Source of the DNA: Myxococcus xanthus
Lineage (GTDB): Bacteria > Myxococcota > Myxococcia > Myxococcales > Myxococcaceae
Assembly: GCF_006402735.1 (NCBI RefSeq)
Contig: NZ_CP017174.1
Span: forward strand, 2,917,001 to 2,981,000
Direction: 5' to 3'
DNA length: 64,000 bases
The notes beneath the pieces were generated by a model, which saw only the letters and a program-made list of their open reading frames with translations, was not told the origin of the DNA and made no database searches. The position numbers and the translations under genes are program-made. Of this stretch, positions 53,499 to 61,567 are shown one piece after another (the stretch's first letter is position 1; each line of letters begins with the position of its first letter).

Positions 53499-54202
53499 AC
53501 CCGCTCCTCCCGTGTGCTCCTCGGATTCACCGCCGTCCACCGCAAGCCTCGCAGGGCCGCCCCCTCCGTGCGGCCCAGCGCCGCAGCGAGGGAGCCCGGC
53601 TCCGGCTCCTCTACTTCCAGCTCCAGTCGCCGCCCGTCGAAGTCGAGCGCGCAGCTCTTCACCATGACGTTCCGCTCACCCAGGACCCGGCGCAGCGTGG
53701 CCTCCGCGCCCACCAGGTCATCCGACTGCGCCGACAGCACCAGTCGCTGCTTCGCCGTGGCGGGCGCCTCCTCGCGGTTGAAGCAATCCAGCACGAAGAG
53801 CAGGGCCATCACGAACACCGTCCCGACGGAGGCAAGCCCCAGGCTGCCGTGGCCGCACGCCATGCCCAGGCCAATCATCAGGAAGAGGATGGCCGCGTCA
53901 CGCGGGTCCTTGAGTCCTGAGCGGAACCGAACGAAGCCGCCCAGGCCCACCAGCCCGAAGGCCTTCGCCAGGCTGTCGCCGATGACGGCGGTGATGACCG
54001 CCGCCGCCGCACACAGCAGCACCTGCGCCTGAATCATGTCCGCCTTGGGCAGCGCCCGCTTCATGAGCAGGCGCCAGGGCCGCAGTGACAGCAGGGTGCC
54101 AATGAGCGCCGCGGCCAGCATCCGCGGCAAAATCGCGGTGACGGACAGCGCGCTGAGCTCCGCTTTCGCGCCCTCGAACAGGGCTGAGAATGATGCATCC
54201 AT
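53495..54202 (-). CDS. DUF4956 membrane protein
   Basis: A 235-residue inner-membrane protein. About four hydrophobic helices occupy residues 20-140 (ILPRMLAAALIGTLLSL, VLLCAAAAVITAVIGDS, AILFLMIGLGMACG, VGTVFVMALLFVLDCF), with the conserved motif FGLVGLGGFVRFRSGLKDPRDA between them. A cytoplasmic alpha/beta domain follows to the C terminus. DUF4956 proteins resemble MgtC and are commonly encoded beside VTC-domain polyphosphate polymerases, as here. In this group they are suspected to act with the polymerase in polyphosphate handling at the membrane; that is inference. Confidence 0.85.
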   Translation of the reverse strand: MDASFSALFEGAKAELSALSVTAILPRMLAAALIGTLLSLRPWRLLMKRALPKADMIQAQVLLCAAAAVITAVIGDSLAKAFGLVGLGGFVRFRSGLKDPRDAAILFLMIGLGMACGHGSLGLASVGTVFVMALLFVLDCFNREEAPATAKQRLVLSAQSDDLVGAEATLRRVLGERNVMVKSCALDFDGRRLELEVEEPEPGSLAAALGRTEGAALRGLRWTAVNPRSTREERV

Positions 54203-54211
54203 GGCGGTGAC

Positions 54212-55912
54212 CTAGGCTTCCATTCGGGTAGAGGTGTCCACGCGGACCGTGCGCGCGGGCTGCTGCGCGAGCGCCCGTGCGGTTGCGGCCACTGCGTAGG
54301 CGTTGCGCAGCACCGGCAGCCGGTCTGGCTGTTCCGCCAGCACTCGCTCGCTAAGCGCCTGCGCATGCGGCCCCATGGGCAGTCCCTTCAAGGAGGACAG
54401 CGCGGTGGTGGGCCACCGGCTCAGATGGTCCACACGCAGCTTCCAGGCCCGCGAGGCATCCATGCCGTCCACCGAATCCAGCGCCTCCTTCGTCTGCGGC
54501 GCGCCGCGCTCGCGCAGCGCCCAGGCTTCCTCGGTGTCCAGGCCCGTCAGCGAGCGGAGCACCAGCTTCAGCGCCTTGCCCGCCAGGGCCTCTCGCAGGC
54601 CTCGGGCCACCGGTGTGTCCAGGCCCTGGGTGCTGCGCAGCACCGCCAGCCGGTCATGCGGCAGCAGGACTTCGCGCAGCGCATCCGCCCGCGCCCCCGG
54701 GACACCGGTGAGGCTGCTCGCGACCTCCGTGAACAGCTTGCGCTGCATGCCCGCCTCGCGCACCAACCAGGATTCCTCGCAGTCCTGGCCGGCGAGCCCC
54801 GCGAGCACGTCCGCCAGCCGCCCGTCCCGCATGGCGCGCTCGCGCATGGCCCACGCCGGGGCCGAGCCATCGTTCTTGAGGCTCGCCAGCACCTCCGTGG
54901 GGGCCCGCGCGTAGAGCCGCTGCCGCAACATGGCCGCGCGCGAGTCCATGCGGCCCGTGAGGCTGAAGGCCACCTCCGCGGGCGCCAGGTCCGCCAGCAC
55001 CTCGCGCAGCTCCATGGCCGGTACGTCATCCAGGCCCGCCATGCCGCGCGCGGTGAGGCCCGGGAAGCGCTCCGCGAAGGCCAGGCGCTGTTGGTGCGCG
55101 GCCAGGCCTGGGATTCCGCTCAACATCCACACCGCGAGCGCCGGCTCGCGCTGCTCCACGGTGTCCAACGTCTGGAAGAAGCGCTCTTCCAGGTTCTCGA
55201 GCGTGGTGGGGCTGGCATGCCGCGGCCGGGCCGGCGCCGGGACGATGCGCTGCACCTGCTGCTCGCGCCCCTCCAGCCGGGCGACGACGGCGTCCACCAA
55301 CCGCTGCTCCAGCACGCGCAGGGGGACGTCGTTGTTCTCCAGGATGATCCACCGCTGCGGATCCTTCCGCGCCATCCCCAGGAAGGACTCGCGCACGCGT
55401 ACCGCCAGGCCCGCGCCCACCATTCCCTTCCGGCTGTCCCCATCATTGACGCGCTTGCTCTGGAGCTTGCCCAGGCGCTTGCGCAGCCGGGCGAGGTCCG
55501 GATCCACGTCCACCAGGATGACCAGGTCCGGCCACAGGCCCTGCGAGGCCAGCTCGCACGCGGGTCGCAGCTCGTCCATGGGCAGCCCGCGGCCTCCACC
55601 GCTGAGCGCCAGCTGTGAGTACAGGTAGCGGTCGGTGATGCACACCTCGCCCCGGGACAGCGCGGGCGCCACCACTTCATCCAGTTGTTGGGCGTCCCGC
55701 GCCAGGTTGAGGAAGAACTCCGTGCGTGGAGACATCTCCAGCAGCCGGGAGTCTCGCGTCAGCTCCCGGATGCGCCGCGCCGCGGGCGCCTGCAGCTCGC
55801 CGCCCTCCCGCGCATGCGCCACCCGGTAGCCCAGCCGCTTCAGCTTCGCGGCCAGCAGGTTGGAGAGCGTTGTCTTGCCGCTTCCGTCAATTCCCTCGAA
55901 GTCGATGAACAC
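54212..55912 (-). CDS. Thymidylate-kinase-type NMP kinase fused to a C-terminal helical repeat domain
   Basis: A 566-residue fusion. Residues 1-215 form a thymidylate kinase-like P-loop domain with FEGIDGSGKTTLSNLL (Walker A, 6-21), REGGELQAP, ITDRYLYSQLALSG (92-105, the DRY motif), LVDVDPDLARLRKR, and a LID-like region with RVNDGDSRKG. Residues about 240-540 contain seven or more degenerate 35-40-residue helical units, for example SLTGLDTEEAWALRERG, GLAGQDCEESWLVREAG, STQGLDTPVARGLREAL and SLKGLPMGPHAQALSERV. Ordinary Tmk is about 210 residues. It sits 6 bp after the VTC gene and 9 bp before DUF4956, so it belongs to the polyphosphate unit. It may not be the housekeeping Tmk. Confidence 0.88.
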   Translation of the reverse strand: MFIDFEGIDGSGKTTLSNLLAAKLKRLGYRVAHAREGGELQAPAARRIRELTRDSRLLEMSPRTEFFLNLARDAQQLDEVVAPALSRGEVCITDRYLYSQLALSGGGRGLPMDELRPACELASQGLWPDLVILVDVDPDLARLRKRLGKLQSKRVNDGDSRKGMVGAGLAVRVRESFLGMARKDPQRWIILENNDVPLRVLEQRLVDAVVARLEGREQQVQRIVPAPARPRHASPTTLENLEERFFQTLDTVEQREPALAVWMLSGIPGLAAHQQRLAFAERFPGLTARGMAGLDDVPAMELREVLADLAPAEVAFSLTGRMDSRAAMLRQRLYARAPTEVLASLKNDGSAPAWAMRERAMRDGRLADVLAGLAGQDCEESWLVREAGMQRKLFTEVASSLTGVPGARADALREVLLPHDRLAVLRSTQGLDTPVARGLREALAGKALKLVLRSLTGLDTEEAWALRERGAPQTKEALDSVDGMDASRAWKLRVDHLSRWPTTALSSLKGLPMGPHAQALSERVLAEQPDRLPVLRNAYAVAATARALAQQPARTVRVDTSTRMEA

Positions 55913-55918
55913 TGTGCC

Positions 55919-56632
55919 CTATCCCCCTGCGACGCCATCCGCGGCGAAAGCGTGGACCTTCGCCATTCCCTCTGCGAACTTGCTGTAGGCCGGCGCTCCG
56001 CCCGGATTGAGCGACGCCAGCCACTCGGGCAGCTCGTGCCCGAGATGCTTCACCTCCACCACCACGCGCGGCTCCACCCACTGCGCGGGCTCCAGCCGCT
56101 CCACCGACAACGCAAGCTGGGACAGCGCCTGCTCCGGTGCAATCCGGTGGTAGCGAATGTTCCGATCCACCGTCACCCGCCACGCCTGCGACGACTGGTA
56201 CACATGGCGCGTGTACGTCACCGCCAGCACCGGGCTGAGGCTGCCTCCGGCGATGAGCGGCAGCAGGCTGGCCCCGCCGCGCAGCACGCGGCCCAGCTCC
56301 GAGCGCGGCACCCAGACGCGGCGCTTCTGCGTGAGGCCGCGACGCTCGCGCTTCACCTCCAGCACCACCCGCGCCTCGCCGTCCGCGCCCAGGTCCGGTG
56401 AGTACTCCTTCGTCCGAACCTTGAGACAGTCATCTGGCGTGAGCAGGGCCCGCGCCGCCAGCGGGCCACCGGGCCGGTCGAAGTACACGGACACGATGCG
56501 CGTGGGCGGCGGCAGGTGCCCCTCCAGCTCCAGCGACAGGCGCGTGCCCAGGGCCGCGGCCGTCTTCTCCTCCAGCACCAGCTTGAATTCCCGCCGGAGC
56601 TTGGTGACTTCACCTTCCGCGAACGACAGCAT
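55919..56632 (-). CDS. VTC-domain polyphosphate polymerase
   Basis: A 237-residue protein of the VTC/CYTH tunnel-fold family, like the catalytic domain of yeast Vtc4, which makes polyphosphate from ATP. The tunnel residues are visible in order: LRREFKLVLEE near the start, SVYFDRPGG, CLKVRTKEYS (basic), VVLEVKRERRG, VTYTRHVYQ, VTVDRNIRYHR, VVVEVKHLG and the C-terminal YSKFAEGM. It is soluble and presumably held at the membrane by the DUF4956 partner. It lies 17 bp after a porin gene and 6 bp before the NMP-kinase fusion. Polymerase activity is inferred from family. Confidence 0.88.
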   Translation of the reverse strand: MLSFAEGEVTKLRREFKLVLEEKTAAALGTRLSLELEGHLPPPTRIVSVYFDRPGGPLAARALLTPDDCLKVRTKEYSPDLGADGEARVVLEVKRERRGLTQKRRVWVPRSELGRVLRGGASLLPLIAGGSLSPVLAVTYTRHVYQSSQAWRVTVDRNIRYHRIAPEQALSQLALSVERLEPAQWVEPRVVVEVKHLGHELPEWLASLNPGGAPAYSKFAEGMAKVHAFAADGVAGG

Positions 56633-56649
56633 CGTTTGGGTCTCCGTGC

Positions 56650-57966
56650 TCAGAAGCGTGCGCCGACTTCGATGGAATGCTGCAGCCCAGGGAATTCATC
56701 GCCGGGGCGCAGCGCGCGCTCCGTCTGGAATTGGGCCCGGAAGCGTGTGCCGAGCAGCACGTTGAAGCCGCCCACCAGTGAATGTCCGTCCCCCCGCACC
56801 GTGTCGCCGCGAAGTTGCAAGGCCTCCACGCCCGCGACGGGCTGGATGGCCCATTCGTTGCCCACGTGGATGAGGTACTGGGCCAGCAGCATCTGCGCCG
56901 TGAAGGGCCCCATGGGCAGCCGTCCGGAAATGGCCTCGCCGCTGAAGACGAAGCCCGCCCACTTCAACTCCGCGTCCGCGGCCACCGCGTGCTTGCGCGC
57001 CAGGTCCATTGCTTCGGAGACGTAGGTGCTGACGCCCACGGTGAGCGGCTTGAAGTTGAAGGGCCGCAGGCTCACGCGCGCGGCGGCATCCTCCTTCAAC
57101 CGCACGCCCGCCTCGTCGACGGCCCCCTGGAAGAAGCCCGCGGAGATTTTGAGCCCCCAGACCTGCTTCAGCCGGACTTCGCCCATCAGCCCCATGCGGC
57201 GGCCACCCATCTGATGGGTCTCCGTGATGTACTCCTCCACCAGTCCGCGGGTCTGGATGGGCAGGTCCCACGATGACTCCAGCGAGCGCTGAAGGAAGGG
57301 CGTCTTGAACTGGCCGCCATAGAGGCGGAAGCGCTTGCGGTCATCCGCCAGACGCACGAAGGCGTCCTTGAGCATCTGCGAGTCCGCCAGGTCCGCCGTC
57401 ACTTCGGCTTCCAGGTTGGGCAGCGACGTGCTCACACCCACGCGTGCGTCCGCGATGGAGAGGCGGCGCTGGTACTGATTGCGCTCGTCGGCGCGGGCCC
57501 GTGCGGACACGCGTCCGATGACGCGGATGGTCTGCACCTCGCCCTTGGGCTTGTCGTCAATCGCGTCCGGATTCTCGCCCAGCGAGTCGTCCTGTGCCTG
57601 ACCGGGCCGCTGCTTCTGCTTGCGCTTGTTCGCGTCCTGCTCGGCCGTCGCCCCGTCATCCACTCCGGGGAGGGGATTCACGGACGGCGGCTGCGCGCCG
57701 GACGCAGGCCGTGACGGAGACGGCAGGGCCTGGGCCATGGCGCCCTCGAGTTGCGTCGGCGTGGCGTCGTCCTCCTCCGGCAACAAGGGCTCAGGAGGCT
57801 CAACGCCGTCCACCACGCCACCTGACAGAGGGTCATCCTCCACGGGCGTGGCAACTGTCTCCGTCCGTGGGCCGGGTGTCTTGGCGACAGCCCATGCCGG
57901 CATGCCCATCAGGATTGCGACGAGCAGGTTCCGCCTCGCCCGCTCATTCACCCGCCACCCGCCCAT
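56650..57966 (-). CDS. Porin resembling phosphate-selective porin O/P
   Basis: A 438-residue outer-membrane barrel from the ATG at 57966, preceded by GGAGG; the frame is open to 58011. The signal peptide (NLLVAILMGMPAWAVA) is followed by about 120 residues of acidic, Gln/Pro-rich linker. A barrel with about 16 strands starts near VQTIRVIGRVSARARADERN. The block FRLYGGQFKTPFLQRSLESS with RRMGLMGEVRL matches the pattern of Porin_O_P (OprP/OprO) proteins. The C terminus HSIEVGARF has the terminal Phe needed for BAM insertion. OprP takes up phosphate and OprO pyrophosphate. Selectivity cannot be read here, but the VTC neighbour fits phosphate. Confidence 0.75.
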   Translation of the reverse strand: MGGWRVNERARRNLLVAILMGMPAWAVAKTPGPRTETVATPVEDDPLSGGVVDGVEPPEPLLPEEDDATPTQLEGAMAQALPSPSRPASGAQPPSVNPLPGVDDGATAEQDANKRKQKQRPGQAQDDSLGENPDAIDDKPKGEVQTIRVIGRVSARARADERNQYQRRLSIADARVGVSTSLPNLEAEVTADLADSQMLKDAFVRLADDRKRFRLYGGQFKTPFLQRSLESSWDLPIQTRGLVEEYITETHQMGGRRMGLMGEVRLKQVWGLKISAGFFQGAVDEAGVRLKEDAAARVSLRPFNFKPLTVGVSTYVSEAMDLARKHAVAADAELKWAGFVFSGEAISGRLPMGPFTAQMLLAQYLIHVGNEWAIQPVAGVEALQLRGDTVRGDGHSLVGGFNVLLGTRFRAQFQTERALRPGDEFPGLQHSIEVGARF

Positions 57967-58187
57967 GTCCACGCCTCCCCGACCGCCACCGGAGCGCGTC
58001 CACTGCAACACGGGTGCCCGTTCGATGAGCGGACGCGGAGGGCTGGGGGAGGTTCGGTTCCGGACGAAAAGCAGGCCCGACGGCGCAGAAAACCCGTGAC
58101 CAGGTCGTCACGTTGCCGCGACAGGGAACGGAAGTTCCCAATGCCGCGGCAGGCGACCCTGTACGAATGCCCGTCGGTTGGAAGGAG

Positions 58188-58871
58188 TTACTGCCCGGAC
58201 GGAGGATCGGCCGGCGGGGTGGGGACGCTGCCCGCTTCCGGCGTGGAGGGCGCCGCCGGTGCGGGCGGAGTCTCCGTTGTCCCAGGGGTGGCTCCGGACG
58301 ACTTCACGCGCCGCAGGACGTTGCGCAGGCCCAGGGCCAGCGCCGTGCCGGCACCCACGAGAATCAACCCCCAGCCCATGCCGCGGGGCAGGGGCGATCT
58401 GGCCACGGAGAATCGCGCGGTGATCACCTTCAGGTGGTTACCGCGGTATCTCACCTCCAGGTCCCATGGTCCGGGCTCGTCCGGAGTGAACTGGGTGTGC
58501 CAGTTGACCCCGTCCCGCGTCAGCGTCTTCGTCTGCTGGGAAGGCGACCCGGTGGGGTGGAAGGTGACGGTGAGGGGGCCGTCGAATTCGGGGCCCTCGA
58601 AGTTGCCTACATGCAACGACACGGAGATGGGCGCTCCCTCCGTTGGCATGGCGGGGTGGATGGTCCCCTGGAGGCGCTCCTCCGCGTCGGACCAGCGGAG
58701 CTCCAGGACGTCTCCACGGCGTTCGACACGAATCTGATCGTTCGCGGGAGCCGCAACCGTGGTAGTTGCAATGAGGAGGCTGGCGATCAGTGCCCATCCG
58801 GATTTGAATCCGGGGTGCCTTTGCCTCCGAAGTGGCTGTCCTCTAAGATGTTCTGCCCTGCTGCATTCCAC
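58188..58871 (-). CDS. Exported beta-sandwich protein with a C-terminal membrane anchor
   Basis: A hypothetical protein of about 227 residues. The start is uncertain: GTG at 58871 (GGGGAG about 10 nt upstream) avoids overlap with the divergent kinase, while an ATG at 58919 would overlap it by 16 bp. A signal peptide (ALIASLLIATTTVAAPA) is followed by a beta-sandwich domain (about 50-150: GTIHPAMPTEGAPISVSLHVGNF, GPWDLEVRYRGNHLKVITARF). A transmembrane helix (GMGWGLILVGAGTALALGL) and a Pro/Thr-rich cytoplasmic tail end the protein. The domain recalls FixH/YtkA-type sandwiches. It is divergent from the transmembrane kinase, 32 bp apart. Confidence 0.65.
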   Translation of the reverse strand: MECSRAEHLRGQPLRRQRHPGFKSGWALIASLLIATTTVAAPANDQIRVERRGDVLELRWSDAEERLQGTIHPAMPTEGAPISVSLHVGNFEGPEFDGPLTVTFHPTGSPSQQTKTLTRDGVNWHTQFTPDEPGPWDLEVRYRGNHLKVITARFSVARSPLPRGMGWGLILVGAGTALALGLRNVLRRVKSSGATPGTTETPPAPAAPSTPEAGSVPTPPADPPSGQ

Positions 58872-58903
58872 CTGAGCCTGCTCCCCGCCGGCAATGTCCC
58901 GGG

Positions 58904-61207
58904 ATGAACCCTCAATCATTCGGGAAATATCAGCTTCTTAAGAAGCTCGCCACGGGCGGCATGGCCGAGGTCTGGCTGGCGCGCCAGACGGGCATCGAGG
59001 GGTTCCACAAGAACCTCGTGGTGAAGCGCATCCTCCCGCACCTCGCGGAGGACCGTGAGTTCGTGGAGATGTTCCGGAACGAGGCGCTGATTGCCGCGCG
59101 CTTCAATCATCCGAACATCGCCCAGGTCTACGAGTTCGGCGAGGCCAACGGCACCTATTACATCGCCATGGAGTTCATCCACGGCGAGGACCTGGGCCGG
59201 GTGATGCGCAAGGCCGCCAGCACGGGGCAGTGGGTGGCGCGGCCGCTCGCCATTCGCATCGTCGCCGCCGCTTGCGAGGGCCTGCACTACGCCCACAGCC
59301 GCACGGATGACGCCGGCCGGCCCCTGCGCGTGGTGCACCGCGACATCTCGCCGCAGAACATCCTGATCAGCTTCGACGGCTCGGTGAAGCTGGTGGACTT
59401 CGGCATCGCCAAGGCCGCGGATCAGGCGTCGCTCACGAAGTCGGGCGCCATCAAGGGCAAGTTCGCGTACATGGCGCCGGAGCAGGCCGCCGGCAAGCCG
59501 CTGGACGGGCGCGCGGACATCTTCGCCATCGGCCTGGTGCTCTACGAGCTGCTCACGGGCGTGCGTCCGTTGAAGCGCGACTCGGAGCTGGCCACGCTGC
59601 AGGCCGCCATGGAGTGCGCCATCGCCGCGCCTTCACAGGTGGCGGACGTTCCGGAGGAGATGGACCCTGTGGTGATGCGGGCCATCGCGAAGAACGCGGA
59701 CGACCGCTACCGAGAGGCGCGCCAGTTCCAGATGGCGCTGGAAGAGATTCTGGTCGGGCAGCGCTGGGTGGCCGGCTCGGTGCAGATCTCCGAGCTGATG
59801 GAGACGCTCTTCGCCGACCGTCTGGCCGAGGAGAAGGCCCAGGGGCAGGTCGTCCCCGTGGGCGAGGACTCCGCGAACTCCGGCACGCCCATGCCGCCCA
59901 CGCCGCCGCCGCAGGAGCGTGGCCGCAGCCGCACCTCTGCCGCCGCGGAGATGAACTGGGAAGCACCTCCGGGCGAGGCCTCCGTCCGTGAGCGGCAGCG
60001 CGGCTCGTCCTCCCGGACGTCCATGGGGCCCCGGCGCACCTCGGCCGCGGTGCCCGTGGTGGACCCCGACGATGAGCAGGGTGAGTGGGAGGCGCCGTCC
60101 GGAGTCGAGGAGGAGCTGCCGCCGCCGCCGCGCCGCAGCAGGACCTCCGCGGAGCTGCGCCGTCCGTCCAACCCCAACTCCACGCAGATTGCGCGGACGA
60201 GCTCCCGTTCGGACCTGAGCCGCACGGGCGTGGGCGAGCCGCCCCCGCCTCGCCGCTCCGCCACGCGCGCCGCCCCCATCGTGGAGGACCCGGGGCCGCC
60301 TCCGTCCCGCTCGCGCGCGAGCATGGCGGCGGTCGATGAGCGCACCCGGATGGAGGACGAGGAGCTGGACGACGAGCGGACCATGCTTCCGCCGCCGGAG
60401 CCCGCGCCGCCTCCTCGCCGCCGGACCGGGATGCAGTCCGGCATCCACCCCTCCGAGGCCCCGCCGCGCCGCCGCACGTCGAGCCGCGCGGAGATGTCGT
60501 CTGCCCCACCGCGTTCGAGGACGTCGAGCGTCGCCCTGTCGCGTTCGCGCGCCGAGGAAGCCGAGGTGGACCGGGCGCTGGAGAAGTCCGCACGGAGTGC
60601 TCGCGCGGGTGTGGCCAAGCGCAACATCGCCACGGCCGGGTTCATCGTGGGGCTGGTGGCCGTGGGGGTGGTGTTCCACAAGCCCATCCTCTCGGTGCTC
60701 AACAGCCGCGCCTCCGACGGGCAGTCGGTGACGCTGTCGGTCAACACCAACGAGAAGGTGAAGGTTTCGGTACGCCACACCGAACGCTGCGGCAGTCCGC
60801 AGCCGGTGACGGAGCTGGGGGAGACCCCCCTCGTCAATGCGACGGGCGTCCATCTCCAGGACACGCTCATCTTGGTGAATGAGCAGCAGGGTATCTACAA
60901 GGAGGAGGTCGACACGCTCGCCTTCGGTGAGCCGGGGCAGGCGAAGTCCTTCACCTACGAGTTCCGCCGGGGCCAGCTCCAGCTGACGCTGAAGCCGGAT
61001 GGTCTGCGCGGCATCTCCGTGAAGCGCAATGGCCAGGACCAGGGCACCTACCTGGGCAACAAGGGCATGAAGCTCGACCTCATGGAGGGCCGCCACAAGC
61101 TGGAGCTGCAGGGCGGGCCGCTGAAGGAGCCCTTCATGTTCGAGGTCGAGATCAAGCCCGGCCTCATCAACAAGCAGACCGAGGACTTGTCCGCCTTCGT
61201 GGGCTAG
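58904..61207 (+). CDS. Transmembrane Ser/Thr protein kinase with repetitive Pro/Arg/Ser linker
   Basis: A 767-residue Hanks-type kinase. The kinase domain spans about 7-300 with Lys41, catalytic loop HRDISPQN (145-152) and DFG (165-167). Residues about 320-560 are a linker with many copies of a short motif, proline run plus RR/RS-R-T/A-S (PPPPRRSRTSAE, PPPSRSRASMA, APPRRRTSSRAE, APPRSRTSS). One transmembrane helix is at about 575-598. The C-terminal outer domain (about 600-767) contains PEGA-like strands (RGQLQLTLKPDGLRGISVKRNG, LDLMEGRHKLELQG). It is paralogous to the kinase at 17830 in the first 290 residues. It may phosphorylate its own linker; the signal is unknown. Confidence 0.9.
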   Translation: MNPQSFGKYQLLKKLATGGMAEVWLARQTGIEGFHKNLVVKRILPHLAEDREFVEMFRNEALIAARFNHPNIAQVYEFGEANGTYYIAMEFIHGEDLGRVMRKAASTGQWVARPLAIRIVAAACEGLHYAHSRTDDAGRPLRVVHRDISPQNILISFDGSVKLVDFGIAKAADQASLTKSGAIKGKFAYMAPEQAAGKPLDGRADIFAIGLVLYELLTGVRPLKRDSELATLQAAMECAIAAPSQVADVPEEMDPVVMRAIAKNADDRYREARQFQMALEEILVGQRWVAGSVQISELMETLFADRLAEEKAQGQVVPVGEDSANSGTPMPPTPPPQERGRSRTSAAAEMNWEAPPGEASVRERQRGSSSRTSMGPRRTSAAVPVVDPDDEQGEWEAPSGVEEELPPPPRRSRTSAELRRPSNPNSTQIARTSSRSDLSRTGVGEPPPPRRSATRAAPIVEDPGPPPSRSRASMAAVDERTRMEDEELDDERTMLPPPEPAPPPRRRTGMQSGIHPSEAPPRRRTSSRAEMSSAPPRSRTSSVALSRSRAEEAEVDRALEKSARSARAGVAKRNIATAGFIVGLVAVGVVFHKPILSVLNSRASDGQSVTLSVNTNEKVKVSVRHTERCGSPQPVTELGETPLVNATGVHLQDTLILVNEQQGIYKEEVDTLAFGEPGQAKSFTYEFRRGQLQLTLKPDGLRGISVKRNGQDQGTYLGNKGMKLDLMEGRHKLELQGGPLKEPFMFEVEIKPGLINKQTEDLSAFVG

Positions 61208-61222
61208 CGGCGTGCCTCCCCG

Positions 61223-61555
61223 TCAGTAGCGGGGCAGGCTGGGGTCCACCTGCCGGGAGTACAGGTCGATGCCTCCTCGCAGCGACACCGCGTCGATGCC
61301 CAGCGACATCAGGTAGGCCGCGCCGTCCAGGCTGCGCACGCCATGGTGGCAGTAGACCACCACGGGCCGGCCGCGCAGGGCTTCCAGTTCATCCGCGCGC
61401 TCTTCCAATTCAGGCAGGGGAATCAGCAGCGAGTCCGGCAGGGCCACCCACGCATTCTCCGTGGGAAAACGCACATCGAGCAGGGCAGGGCGGGACTCCG
61501 CGGGGCCGGCGAGCAGCTCTGCGAGGCGGGCGGGGGCAATCTCGGGAATGGGCAT
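61223..61555 (-). CDS. Single-domain rhodanese-like protein
   Basis: A 110-residue rhodanese domain with the sulfur-carrying Cys in VVVYCHHGVRSLDGAAYL (loop CHHGVRS). LLDVRFPTENAWVALPDSLLIPL is the N-terminal CH2A-like motif. Such GlpE-like proteins transfer or carry persulfide sulfur. The stop-to-start gap to the upstream rhodanese-ThiF gene is 12 bp, so they form one unit, suggesting joint work in sulfur activation of a MoaD/ThiS-type carrier. It is convergent with the kinase (15 bp). Confidence 0.9.
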   Translation of the reverse strand: MPIPEIAPARLAELLAGPAESRPALLDVRFPTENAWVALPDSLLIPLPELEERADELEALRGRPVVVYCHHGVRSLDGAAYLMSLGIDAVSLRGGIDLYSRQVDPSLPRY

Positions 61556-61567
61556 GGCGTGACGTCC

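Noticed and set aside
58798..58813. 16-bp palindrome resembling a tRNA T-arm (possible tRNA or att remnant)
   Set aside because: No matching acceptor, D or anticodon arms upstream, and it lies inside a plausible coding frame.
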